DNA of 64,000 nt, from NCBI GenBank assembly GCA_002914845.1, contig JXTC01000028.1, forward strand, positions 295,886-359,885, in the 5' to 3' direction. Below, piece by piece: positions 1 to 11,396 of this stretch. The stretch's first letter is position 1. Every line of letters begins with the position of its first letter. A program made the position numbers and the translations under genes. The stretch comes from Trema orientale (Eukaryota; Streptophyta; Magnoliopsida; Rosales; Cannabaceae). The notes below the pieces were generated by a model. That model made no database searches. It was not told where the DNA came from and saw nothing but the letters and a program-made list of their open reading frames with translations.

Positions 1-2104
1 GGAAATGACCCGAGCTTTCTTTAACAAATACTTCCCGCACTATAAGACCAGCAGCCTTAAAAGACAGATCTCAACCTTTTTCCAAAAAGATAGTGAAACT
101 TTATATCAAGCCTGGGAGAGATTCAAAGAGTTACTAAACATGTGCCCACACCATGGGTACGAAAATTGCCGACTAGTAAGTTATTTCTACGAGAGATTAA
201 CTATTAGGGAGTGCTAATTTATAGAGATGATGTGCAATGGAGAATTCCTAAAGAAAGACCCAGCTGAAGCCATAGACTACCTGAATGAGTTAGCTGAGAA
301 AGCCCACACATGGACTGGACCCAGTACTACTGATAGCACTAATAGATCACGACCAATCGGAATCTACCATCTTAGGGAAGAAGATAGCCTTAAAGCCCAA
401 ATAGAAGCTGGGACTAGGGAATTAGAGGCTTTGAAAACTAGAGATAGTAGAATCACACATACGGTTGCTAAGGTAGAATCTCAGGCTACATGTTTTGTCT
501 GTTGGGGAGTGGAACACTTAGCTCAGGATTGCCCAACTTACAGTGAGATGAGGGAGGTTTATGAAGAATAATGCAATGCCTTAGGAATGTTTAGAAAGCC
601 TTTCTCACCGTACTCTAACACGTACAATCCTGGTTGGAGGAACCACCCAAACTTTAGCTGGAGATCTAACCAAAATCAGCCTGCATCATCTAATAATAAT
701 TGGAACACTGAGGCACCACCACCTAGGAATTTCTCTGTACCTCAATACAATGCACGACCCAATAGGAATCCTTTAGAGGAAACACTTCAAGCATTTATGG
801 AGGCATAGAATAAAACTAATCAAGAGTTTGAGTCTGTACTTACACAGGTGGTGGAAGAGAACAAAGAGATTAAGAGTCAGATAACTAAGTTGACTAGCAC
901 TCTTACTGTACAAGAGCGTGGAAGATTTTCTGCCCAACCTCAGTCCAATCCGAAGGGGCAACACTTGGTACAAACATCTGGTGCTGATACGCAGAATATT
1001 AAAGAAGTCAATTCCATTACTACTCGAAGTGGTAAGACTTTAGATGGTCCAACTCTACCAAGTGACACTACCACTCTGGATAGTACTGATGATACCCCTC
1101 CACAAGAAGCTGAAAAGAAATTTCCAGTTACAGTGCCTTTTCCTCAAGCTCTCAAAATAGGAAAAATACTGGAAAATCAAGGTGAAATCCTCAAAAATCT
1201 TAAACAAGTTAAAATTAATCTGCCTTTGTTACATGTGATCAAGCAGGTACCATCATACGCTAAGGTGATCAAAGATCTGTGCACTATAAAAAAGAGGCAC
1301 CACGTCAAGAAGACTGCATTCTTGACCGAGCAGGTAAGTGCAGTAATTGAGCAGAAAACACCGCCCAAATAAAAGGATCCAGGTTGCCCCACTATCACCT
1401 GCCACATAGGGACACACGAGTTCGGCCAAGCACTTTTAGACCTGGGAGCAAGTGTAAATCTCATGCCATATTTTGTATATTTGCGACTAGGCTTTAGAGA
1501 AATCAAGCCCACATCCGTGGTACTTCAGCTTGCCGATCGTTCTGTACGGAGACCGAGAGGGATAGTAGAAGATATTCTACTGCAAATTGATAAATTCTAC
1601 TATCCTGTTGATTTTCTATTCCTGGATACACAATCTGTGGTTGACATAGAGTCCAAGATTCCACTAATTTTAGGAAGACCTTTCCTTGCTACAGCAAATG
1701 CCCTTATTAATTGTAGGAATGGTCTAATGAAGTTATCATTTGGGAACATGACTTTAGAAGTAAATATTTTCCACGTTGGAAAACAACCACATAAAGATAA
1801 TTATGAGTGTTATCATACTGATGTGATAGACACGTTAGTAACAGAGGAGATTGACAAGAGCTACAAGTTTAATCCTTTGAGTTATATCTTTCGTGATGTT
1901 AATAGTGAATGTTTGTTTTATCCTGATAATGTTAATGTTTCTGCTGATTTTAAGACACAGGATAAGCAAAAGAAATTCTTTCAGCCTCACTTTGAGAAGT
2001 TGCCTCCTGAAAGAGATAAGCCGAAACCATTCGATGTGAAGACTTTGAGAAACAACTTAGTTTCAAAATTTGAGGGTCCCAGACATGTGTTTGATAATGG
2101 TTGA
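1..2104 (+). pseudogene. Athila-type Ty3 retrotransposon gag-protease remnant (5' partial)
   Basis: A single plus-strand frame runs from the window edge to 2104 and is broken only by in-frame stops at 215, 569, 806 and 1370. The first part resembles the plant retrotransposon gag domain (YQAWERFKELLNMCPHHG). A CCHC zinc knuckle follows at about 488-530 (C-x2-C-x4-H-x4-C). The aspartic-protease region follows at about 1380-1800, with DLGASVNLMP and then ILGRPFLATANALI. The DLGAS form of the active site is usual for Athila-type plant elements. All pieces are in one frame, so the decay is by nonsense change and not by indels. No reverse transcriptase follows, so this is either a deleted element or a gag-pro-only derivative. 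The 5' end lies outside the window. Confidence 0.85.
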
Positions 2105-3345
2105 AGAATTTTGTGGAGAGAGTAGACCAACCTGAGGAGATCACTTTGGTGGCTCCTGTCTACCATGATGTATCAGGTTTTATCTTTCTGTACTATAGTT
2201 TTTGTTTCTTTTATTTTCTTATTTTTTGTTTTTGTTGCGTTTCTTTATTTTCATCCTCTTCTCTAGCCTATTCGTTAGAAAGCCTATACATCGTATAGAA
2301 ATCTCTATCACTCAGGTGTGCTCTATCTTTTGCTCTTTTCTTTTTACGTTTTGTGACAGTGAGGACACTGTCTGATTTAGGTTGGGGATGGTGGCATATG
2401 TATGCACATTTTTAATGCACATATTTTTCATGCATATACAAAAATTTTTCCGAAAAAAAAATTTTGAAAAAAAAAATTTTGAAAAAAAAAGAGTTTTTTT
2501 TAATGACTCAGTTTGATGATCGAATGCTGATGATAAGATTTGGTTTTACTGATTAAAGTTCTTAGGAAAATGATGAATATTGTTTTTGTCTGTGTGTTTG
2601 ATTCTTATGTTAGTTCGATCTTTGCTTATGATTCTTGAACATTTTTTTGAGCACTCAGTTGCATTTTAATTGTTTTGTTTGCTTAGAGAAAGTTTATGTG
2701 ATTAAGTGAATCCTTGAAATCTCATCAATAAACTCTAGAACCTGTTTGATTATCACTTGAGGTGAAATCCTAGACTAAGCTGTATTAGAGATATGATTTA
2801 GGCCATTTTTGGATCGTTTGAGCCTTTCAAGCCTACCTTTGACACTTAAATATCCTTAGTTTACCCCTTTAAGCCTAATTTTATCCTTGTCTTTGTTACC
2901 CACAATTTTTAGCCTAAAACTTATAATGATTTCCTACATCTTACCTTTTGCCTTATTGCACATATGGTCTTTATTGAGCATATTTTAAGTTATGTGATAT
3001 TATGAGAGAAAGGGTGGTGTTTTGAAATATCTTTTTGAGACCGGAAAAAAGTGCTAAAAAAAGAGTGTTGTACCCTTGTGAAAAAAAAAATGATAAAAAT
3101 CAAAAGTTTGGGGGTATCTCACTTCAAAAAAAAATGAATGAAAAAAAAGTCTGAAACAAAAAGAGGAGTTTGAATGAAAATAAAGGAAAGTGAAGTGCAA
3201 AAGGAAGTGGAAAATAAGTTTGGGAGTTGTATCAATGCAGTGTTTGAGGTGGAGTTTCATAAAGATTAGAATATAAGTTGTGCTTAAGGTAATTTGAGCC
3301 ATCAAAATGACTATTATCCTACCTTTACTCTAGCCATACGTCACA
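2105..3345 (+). mobile_element. Non-coding 3' tail of the Athila-like remnant
   Basis: No retrotransposon pol motifs were found here. The frame of the gag-protease remnant stays open for about 65 more codons after the stop at 2102. The stretch then becomes T-rich and A-rich low-complexity DNA. G-rich purine tracts at about 2380-2390 and 3105-3115 look like polypurine tracts. At about 3345 the similarity switches abruptly to the LTR of the neighbouring Copia element, which marks a junction. Assignment as the 3' untranslated or LTR part of the same element is inference. Confidence 0.45.
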
Positions 3346-3515
3346 AGCTTAAATAAAGTCCATGCATCCATCTTCAAATTTGATTCCTTGATCAACTTGA
3401 GTTAGAACTTTAAAACTATTTCACTACACACTCAAGTTAAATCACTAGTACTAAATTAAATATTTGCTATCTTCAAAATAAGAGTGAGTAAGATTGAAAC
3501 CTTAATTTCTCAACA
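3346..3515 (-). repeat. Truncated 3' LTR of the Copia element
   Basis: This stretch matches 9300-9456 closely (shared landmarks: gcatccatcttcaa, gatcaacttgagttagaac, aataagagtgagta). It ends in CA directly before the polypurine tract, so on the minus strand the LTR begins TGTTGAGAAATTAAGG. Only about 165 bp of an expected 1.76 kb remain. Confidence 0.8.
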
Positions 3516-3529
3516 ATCTCCCCCTTTTT
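3516..3529 (-). other. Polypurine tract of the Copia element
   Basis: On the minus strand the sequence AAAAAGGGGGAGAT lies directly before the LTR start TGTTGAG. This is the usual PPT/LTR junction of SIRE-type Copia elements. Confidence 0.8.
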
Positions 3530-5628
3530 GATGATGACAAACATTGATTTATGAGATAAAAGAAAATATGCAATAATGATATGAAAATGTGAAATTTGAT
3601 AAATTTACCTTAATCCTTACTATATTTTAAGCTCTATATCAAAATATGCTTGAAAAACTAAAAGGAATTGCTCTCTTTTTTTTAACTCAATTAAGCATCA
3701 TAATATATTATGAGAAAATGTAAAAGTGTGTGTTAAACAAAATTCTCTCCCTTAAAATATGTACACTCATAAATGAATCCTTTTATGTTCATTAATCAAT
3801 ATATTTCTCTCCCTTTTGACATCATTAAAAAGATAGAAATAATTTTCAAACAAGATGTCGTCTAAAAATTAATCACTCCCTTTGAAATAAGATTCTCCCC
3901 ACGTAAATTCACGATCTTACTCTTCTCCATTTGAATTCATGATAAAAGTATAAGAAAGAGTAATACATAAACAATTTTCTTCCCATATAAAAAATAGTAT
4001 GACAAGTTAAACAATAAGGAGATATGGAGGAATATAGAACTGAACAATCTTCAAAATAAGAATAACAATATCAAACATAAGATTAAACAACAATATGATG
4101 CCAAAGTGAAAACAAGAGCATTCTGTTTAATTTTGGCAAAACTTCTTCTATTAATAATATGTATGACAAATAAAGAATATTCAAAATAGAAAAGTTGTAT
4201 GAAATCAAGATCATGAAAGCTCTAGCACAAGATGAAAATAATTTTATTGAACATCATGAAAGCTCTAGCGTAGTTTTCACTTGTTGAAAACATATTTCTC
4301 CAAGTATAATTCATCGTAAAGCATAGGAGAAATTCAAATCATTTTAGCATAATAGTGAAATAATTTCCTTTTTTTTACATTCAATTTCATTAAAACTATA
4401 TAAAGCATATAAGAAATGATGTATTCAAAAGATATATGACCAATTTAGCACAAGTAAATTATAAATATACTCTCCCTCAATATATGAATCATGATTAAAA
4501 GATAAATAATCAAAGTAGGTAAAGATCATTTATATAAGAGAGATATCAATTATAGATACTAATTATTTATGGATACCAATTATTTTTGAAAAATAAATTA
4601 CTAATAATATTTGAAGAAAAAGAATAACTAAGTTTGATACCAATTAAACTATGCCAATAGATACCAATTGTATTTTGAAAAACTATACCAAGTTGATACC
4701 AATTAAATCAATAAATCAAAGATAAAATGACCAACTTGATACCAATTGAAAACCAATTGAAATAGTTTAAATCAAAAACACATTCTTCTTCTCCTTTTGA
4801 TATCATCAATAAGTTGCATAAACATGAAGGATAGGATTGATACTAATTAACAAATGCAAAGTAAAAATATAAGTAAGTAACCAATAACAAGCATCCAATC
4901 CAAACATAACATATTATCTAAGTTTAAATAACTATAAGAAATAGATATTCATAAAAGACAAAGTATAGCAAATCATGTATTGAAAGCTAATGAGAACCTT
5001 ATATATGATATTCATCAAAAATTTATTCTCATAAAAAAAAATTATGCACAAATATTCAAAATGATAAAGTTACAAAATATAAATATTGAATTTAAGCAAC
5101 ATGTCATTTTGAGTTCTAATACATCACTAATATAGATAAAATAATTCAATTAATCATGCATGGTATTTGTCATGTAAAAACTATCAAGCATTTGCACAAA
5201 TATAAGAGTTTAAATATTATGTATTGTGTAAGCATTTTGAATCACATATGAACAATTAATGTGTCAACCAAAATTAAGCTCATAATAAAAAGATTCAAAT
5301 AAGATCGAAGAAATGCGAGAGAATGAACAAAAAAAAAAAAACGTTTAAAGGCCTTAAATACTCGCACTCCTATGAGGTTTCGGCTACCGATTCTGGCAGA
5401 AAGACTATTCTGAGCCACTTTTTCGGTAGACCGGTGGAAATTGCAGTCTGCCGATTCCTTTATTTCAACAGTGTTTAAAAATTTTTGTTTGAAAAATGAG
5501 TAAAACGATTAAACCAAAAACTAAAACAATGAGAAAACATCATTTTGAAAGCATGTAATTATTTTTGAAGATTTGAGCAAAACAAACAAATTTAAACAAA
5601 ACAACTCAAGACGCTTCATCATAATCAA
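3530..5628. other. Decayed internal Copia region, no gene
   Basis: Very A+T-rich sequence with no recognisable coding similarity where RT and RNase H would be expected. It contains a cluster of GATACCAATT motifs at about 4545-4860. A G+C-richer patch at about 5340-5470 contains TTTTCGGTAGACC, a motif repeated in the LTR of the same element. Confidence 0.5.
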
Positions 5629-6045
5629 CTATACCAAATTTTTTATTTTGGTATCTTCATAGGCTTTAAGTGCTTGAGTAAACATTTTTAAGAAGATATA
5701 CCTTGATTGATTGATAAAGATTCTATCCTTCCAAAAGCTCTTCATCTTCTTTGTGTTGAGGTTGGACTTAATTATCATCTTTTGATTTATCGTTAAGCTC
5801 CAATCATTCAAGCTTAATATCATACCTACAATATCATCTATGCTTTTCTCCCTAGAGGAGTTATTAGTTTCATCAAATATCACATACATAGATTCATCTA
5901 CTACTTAGTTCTTTAATTGAAAAACTCTCTTTATGCATTACTAATAGTAGAGTAACCAAGAAAAGTTCCAACATTGGATTTTGAATTAAAATTTTCAAAG
6001 TTGTCTTTGGTGTTTAAGAAAACAAAGTATTTGTATCCAAAGACT
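5629..6045 (-). pseudogene. Copia pol fragment (integrase C-terminus / linker to RT)
   Basis: On the minus strand the conceptual translation contains a stretch like NSKSNVGTFLGYSTIS, followed by decayed sequence and then MYVIFDETNNSSREKS. In SIRE-type Copia polyproteins the corresponding region reads FLGYS...SKAYRVYNKRT...VEESIHVVFDE and links integrase to RT. Stops interrupt the part between the two motifs. Nothing of the RT catalytic core (YVDD) follows. Confidence 0.7.
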
Positions 6046-6378
6046 CTAAAACAACTAATTTTAGATTTTTAATTATTTCAAAACTCATAATGGTATTTTA
6101 TTCAAAATAAGCTTAATCAACATTCAGTTTAAAACATAACAAATAGTGTTGATGATTTTGGCCTAAAAATATTTTAGTAAAATATTTGCATTCAACATGG
6201 TCAAGGCCATTTTAAAACCAATAAAGAAAATCATGTAAAACTTTTTTTTTTAATCAAAAGATGTAATTTCATTAATTCAAAATTTCAAATTGAACAATTG
6301 AAAATTGAAAAGAAAAACTCAATAACATAATCACATAATTGACAAAAATTAAACATATTATATTTCTAGCAAGACATT

Positions 6379-6545
6379 CTAAAAGATACGCAAAGAATTA
6401 TTACCAATATTACTTACGCCAATGATCTTACTTTTTGTGATGTCTCCAAAAATAATATCTCCACCATCATTTCGTTGTGAGCTGATGAAGTCATCGGTCA
6501 AGTACTTGGAGTAACCACTTTCTTGTTTGAACCTACAACAAAGAT
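6379..6545 (-). pseudogene. Copia aspartic protease fragment with altered active site
   Basis: The minus-strand peptide contains QESGYSKYLTDD followed by GGDIIFGDITKSKIIGVSNIG. This corresponds to the protease of Copia elements (consensus DSGCSRHMTG...GxVxFGD...KIxGxGxIG). The catalytic Asp of the D-S-G triad is Glu here and the following Cys is Tyr, so the enzyme would be inactive. It lies directly after the gag zinc knuckle, as expected. Confidence 0.75.
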
Positions 6546-7046
6546 TCAAATTTGGATTTTTGGTACCCACTTAACTTTTGGTTCTTGGGAGTTAGTCTTT
6601 GAATTCTTTGGAACCCATTGTTGCTTGACACCAAAATATGCATTTTTCTTGATGGAGCATAAAAAACTTGTATGTCCATCTTGATTATAAAAATTGCATA
6701 CATACTTTGATTCATCACTAGATGCTGCTTTGACAAAATAATTTTTGTAATACTTTTGTTTTACAAAAAGTTTGCATCCTATTCCTCCTTTATCAAAAAC
6801 ACATCTTTGTCTACCAAGCATTAAAGTAAAATTCTTCTTACTATTGGTGAAATTGTGGACAATATTGGTTAAATCCAAAACTTCTTCCTTTAAGGAAGTA
6901 TTTTCATTTTTCAAAGATACACATATATCACATGTCAAAATAACTTCCTTTTCTTTTGAAAATTTCTCAAGCTCTTTCGAAAAAAGAGATAATTTCTTCT
7001 TGAGAGCATTATTTTTTAAAACAAGTAATTTATAGTTGTCATGCAA
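6546..7046 (-). pseudogene. Copia gag C-terminal part with degenerate zinc knuckle
   Basis: A 166-residue minus-strand reading frame. Residues 1-65 are rich in K, E, L and N and look coiled-coil. Residues about 115-130 read VCNFYNQDGHTSFLC, which is a CCHC knuckle whose second Cys has become Tyr. QQWVPKNSK and KVKWVPKIQ follow; they are typical of the gag-protease hinge in SIRE-type elements. It is separated from the gag N-terminal part by a stretch with stops (7047-7308). Confidence 0.75.
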
Positions 7047-7308
7047 TTTATTAAAATCATCAAGGAGCTTATTATATGATAACTCTTCTTCAACACTTTC
7101 ATTATTACTACTATCATCACTATCATCAAGAAAATTATCATGTAAGTTATTATTGAGTTCAAGAGATTTTACCTCATCATTGATAGCTTACTTCCTCTTG
7201 AACTTTATCATCTAAATTGCCACAATTTCTATCATCCTAAGTGGCTTTGATTTCTTTTTCTTCTTCATCGTTATGACTCATGATGGCATATGAGCTTTAA
7301 AGCATTTT

Positions 7309-7644
7309 TCACATTTCATAGGCATTTGTAGCAAATTGTATACTATTATAAATATTTACATCTATACTATGTAACAAATAATTAAAAATACATCCATTCC
7401 TAGAAAATATAATTTTGTCAAAATCATCATATTCATAAAACTCTTTTTCAACAAATTTATTATCAATTATTTTTCTAGGAATATATGGACCTTGAACAAT
7501 AATATTCAATAAATCATCACCCATAAATTTAAGAAATTTAAGCATTTTTATTTTCCAAATATTGTAGTCAATACCATTGAAAAATGGTGGTCTAGTTGAA
7601 AACCCTTCATTTAGAAGATTTTGAAAATTATTTGGGTTAGCCAT
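7309..7644 (-). pseudogene. Copia gag N-terminal part (UBN2-type)
   Basis: The peptide begins MANPNNFQNLLNEG and contains PPFFNGIDYNIWKIKMLKFL. This is the conserved start of Copia gag (P-x-F-x-G-x-NY-x-x-W-K-x-x-M). It starts 36 bp inside the element from the primer binding site, so this ATG is the natural gag start. The reading frame stops after 111 codons and gag continues, broken, towards 6546. Confidence 0.8.
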
Positions 7645-7679
7645 CTCAAGACGGTTAAGTCTTTAAAATTGAGCACCAA

Positions 7680-7691
7680 GCTCTGATACCA
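7680..7691 (-). other. Primer binding site (initiator tRNA-Met)
   Basis: The minus strand reads TGGTATCAGAGC, the standard plant Copia PBS complementary to the 3' end of initiator tRNA-Met. It lies two bases after the LTR end (GCTAACA). Confidence 0.92.
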
Positions 7692-7693
7692 AT

Positions 7694-9456
7694 TGTTAGC
7701 TATTTTTAGCCCAAGATTGACAACCCAAGAGGGGGGTGAATTAGGTTTTAAAACGTTTTACAAAACTTTTCAACTATTTAAAACTATAGACCACTATTTT
7801 GAATCTTTTAAGATAAATCAACAATAATAGCAAACATATAGTAATAATAGCAAGTATACTAAGCACATTAAATATCAAACACTCAATTAATTAGCTTGTA
7901 ATAAAGTAAAGAGTGTAGGGATAGAGAAGATGAAAACTTGGTTTTTACGAGGTTCGATAAACACGATGGTTTGCCTACGTCTCCAGCCCTTGGCAACTTG
8001 CTTTGAGCTTTCTATTATCAGATCAAGATTGTGGACTTGACCAACCCTTGTACAAACAGAGTAAATTCTTCTTAGGCACACCCTAGCCTTTATAATAGTC
8101 TTGACTCCGACTCTATCACGCCTAACGTTGGATTGTTTTGACTCCGGTGCCAACCCTCACCTACGCGGATTGTTCAGACAATGGTGTCAATCTCACCAAC
8201 TCACGGGTTGTTTAGACACTGATGACAACCTCACCTACACTCGGGTTGTTTAGACTTCGGTGACAATCTCGCCTATACACGGATTGTTTTAACTCTGGTG
8301 GCAATATCACATCACAATTACAATTTTAGTTTTTGTGTTGAATCATTCAACTAGAGTCTCTCTAATGAAGATAATTGATATAAGGTAAGTTTAGAGAGAA
8401 TAGATATACACACAAGATATGATCTAGTTTGGCTCAAGTGATTTTTGTGAAAAAGTAGATTTGAAAGTTTGAATCACAAAAATTAATTTGAACAACTTGA
8501 AGATGTCATAATTGCAATGTAAGGATGTTCAAAGATGTTTCAAGTGTTAAAAAGGCTTCTATAAATAGACTAGAAAGAAAACTAGCTATTTATAACTGTT
8601 AGACAAGCTTTCTACCATTTTCGGCAGACCGAAAGTGTGTTTTCGGTCGACCAGAAATACTAACCGTTGGTAGTGTTTTTTCTACGGTCAAATTTTAACG
8701 GATATATTTTTGTCACTGCCATTTTCGGTAGACCAGTAGAATTTTCGGTAGATCAAAAATCCCGTGTATTTAGCAATTTCAGCATTTGGCCATTTTTCAG
8801 ATTTTGACAGCTTTTGACATTTTTCAAAAACTTATTTTTAAACTTGTTTTAGACACATTAAAAATATTGGAAATCAATTTGAAAAGAGTATTTTGGCTAT
8901 TGCAAACTTTTTTTAGTTTCACAAAGATATTTAACAATAATTTAGAAAGTATTCGTACTGAAACATATTCTAGTTTGCAAATAGAAACTCTCTTTTTAAC
9001 CTATATCAAATAGTCATGATTTCAAATATATTTGTAACTTATTTAAACTTAAGAAATAATGTTTTAAAGAATATTTTGCCCATTCAAAATTATTATTTTC
9101 TATTTTCAAATTTCTATATTAAAATAATCACTTTAAGCTAAGATAGTTTGAAAAACTCTTTTAAAAAATATGAGTCAATGTAAAGAGAATTTATGTGTAA
9201 TGAACTAAATCAAATGCAAGACTAAATATAAGATATACCCTATCTAAGTATGGTCTTGTATCTTGATTGTCCATCTTCAAGCTTAATTCTAATAATTCCA
9301 ATATGCATCCATCTTCAAGCTTGATTTCTTGATCAACTTGAGTTAGAACTTTAAAACCATTTCACTAGACGCTCAAGTTAAATCATTAGTACTAAATCAA
9401 ATGTTTATTATCTTCAAAATAAGAGTGAGTACGATTGAAATCTTAATTTCTCAATA
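7694..9456 (-). repeat. 5' LTR of the Copia element (1.76 kb)
   Basis: On the plus strand the block begins TGTTAGC beside the PBS and ends CTCAATA, where the other copy has CTCAACA; the terminal CA has mutated to TA. On the minus strand a TATA-like TTATAAATAGC lies at 8585-8595. Downstream of it in that direction is a 38-bp tandem repeat (8130-8316). Four copies of a TTTTCGG motif lie at 8618-8754. Short reading frames inside it are not genes. Confidence 0.85.
8130..8316. repeat. 38-bp tandem repeat inside the LTR, about five units
   Basis: Units start at 8130, 8167, 8205, 8243 and 8281 with lengths 37-38 bp. Each begins GG(A/G)TTGTTTWGAC and continues with a variant of TCGGTGACAATCTCACC. 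A partial unit precedes the first. It sits between the TATA-like box and the LTR end on the minus strand, so it would be in the transcribed leader. Confidence 0.85.
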
Positions 9457-9476
9457 CCGAATACGATACGATAACA

Positions 9477-11396
9477 TGAATTGCCAGGATCAATGCAAAT
9501 GCCCATTCTGGAATTAGAATGTAGGTTGGGCAAGAGTGAAGGCTCTAAGTAGGGTATTCTTGCTACTATGCAGTGGGGAGTGGCGAGAGCAGATGGATGA
9601 ATAGTAATAGACCTGACCTTTAGACTATATACATTTCTAATTTTAATTATAGGTTAAACCACATTTAGGATTACTAAAAAGGATAGATTAATAGTTAAAT
9701 GCACCAGTTATAGTTTTGAATGTACATACTCCAAATAGTAACGGATTTAGAACTTTCTTTATCAAGCAATACCTAAAATAGAAAAAAAAAAAACAAATTA
9801 AAAAAAAAAAAACTCTAAGACTACTTAAATCCTAGAAGCATGTTACTTTTTCATTCTTCGAATCCCCCATAAAAAATTAACAACAGAGCAAGACGAAGAA
9901 TAAGAAGATCGAAAAGAACAGTTTTTAGAGAAAGATTAAGTACATATTATTAAATATATATATGTATATGGGTCATATTTTAATGGGGATTTTTGTTTTT
10001 GGTCTATTGATGAGTGCTTTCATTTGGACCATTAGATTTTGATATGAGGGTTATAATGATATTAGTAATTTTATAAAAAAATAAAAATCTAATTACATTC
10101 TATTGTTGATTTTTATTAATAAAAAATAATTAACAACTAACCGTATATATATATAGATTTTTTTTCTGAAGAACTAACTGTATATATATTAAATTTTTCA
10201 TTAAAAAACCATTCCTTATTTTTTATAATTTTAAAACTAACATTATATATCCCTCAGAAAAAACTAATATTATGTATACTCTAAAAAAAAAACAACTAAC
10301 TATTAATATAAAACTATTAAATACTAATTTTTTCATCAAAAATTTTTCCTTAAAAAAAACCATTCCTTCTTTTTTTTTTTAATATTTCAAAACTAACATT
10401 ATATCCTTTCAAAAAAAAAAAAAAAAAACTAACATTACATTCCATTAAAAAAAACTAATGTTATTTATATTCTAAAAAAAAGTACTTATTCCTATTAGTA
10501 GCATAATATGTTCAGATTAAATGCAATTTAAAAAAATTAAACTTATAAGTTAAAATTAAAAAAGAAAAGAAATAATAAAAAGAAAAAATATTTGAATGAA
10601 ACATTAATTAATCAAATAATGGAAATAAATGAAATTACTTGCTATTGTAGGTCATATCCTACTTAATCAATCTTACCCATCCATAGAGCAAAAACTAAAA
10701 TCTCTATTAAAACATATATATGTATGGACATATAGAATTAAAGAGATTCTTGTGGAACCAAAAAAATTCAATCCTATTATATAAAATTAAAGAGAATTAG
10801 AAAAAAAAAAATAGAAACACATCGTGTGTGTGTGTATGTACATATTATATTGATAAGAATATTTTCTTTTTATATTAGTTTGGTTTGAATGTGTATAAGT
10901 TGACTTGTTAGAAAAATGGACTCTCCTGCTTCAAGATCTCGGTTGCTCTTTAAGGGAAGTACCCATATGTTATGGTGTTCATTCTATCCTTTGACTAAAA
11001 AGTGCATTTGCAAATAGATTTCTTTGCCATAATTTAGTTAATTCTTTAATCTCTAGCTCTCTAAAAGATTATATCCCAATAATATTTTTAATTTTTGATT
11101 CTTTTAGCTTGAAAAGACATTCAAAGTGAAGAAGATGAAAATATAAAATTCGGTATTTTAGGAATATAAGAAATATACGTAGCAAAATCATAAGTTTTTT
11201 GAAACCAAATTATAATACAAAAAGAAATTGAATATACATATCTAAATAGTAATAGATTGAGAAATTTTTTCAACTATGTCACTAACTGTCTTAATTTTTT
11301 TTTACCCACATGTAGGCAAACTTCCATGGGCATGCTTTCACGACAAGTTTCCTAGGCATGCCGGGGCATGAATAGGCATTCAAGCAGAACATTATA
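9477..11396 (-). repeat. LTR-like block, copy 1 (chromovirus-like Ty3)
   Basis: This block shares long collinear stretches with 13884-15230. Examples are caaatgcccatt near 9495 and 13906, aatagaaacacatcgtgtg near 10812 and 14629, and acgacaagtttcctaggcat near 11340 and 15173. On the minus strand it starts TATAATGTTC (TGTAATGTTCC in copy 2) just after a purine tract resembling GGGGGAGGA, the usual PPT-LTR junction of plant chromoviruses. The other end begins TGAATTGCC on the plus strand. It holds about 740 bp at 9970-10715 that copy 2 lacks, including a ~156-bp tandem duplication (10201-10254 repeated at 10357-10411). LTR status is inference; the repeat pair is directly seen. Confidence 0.65.

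Larger units (their letters stand above)
3346..9456 (-). mobile_element. Internally deleted Copia element, SIRE/Maximus type
   Basis: Read on the minus strand, the order is 5' LTR (9456-7694), a primer binding site complementary to initiator tRNA-Met, gag, protease scrap, a scrap of the integrase-to-RT linker, a polypurine tract and the start of a 3' LTR. The two LTR ends are recognisable because about 160 bp at 3350-3515 repeats 9300-9456. The integrase core and the whole RT/RNase H are absent, and the left LTR is truncated at the junction near 3345. No target-site duplication can be tested because one LTR end is missing. It is a dead element. Confidence 0.85.

Noticed and set aside
7887..8153. 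Minus-strand 88-codon frame
   Set aside because: It lies wholly within the Copia LTR and overlaps the 38-bp tandem repeat.
8130..8316. Regular spaced repeat that might suggest a CRISPR array
   Set aside because: Units are contiguous tandem repeats without unique spacers, inside a plant LTR.
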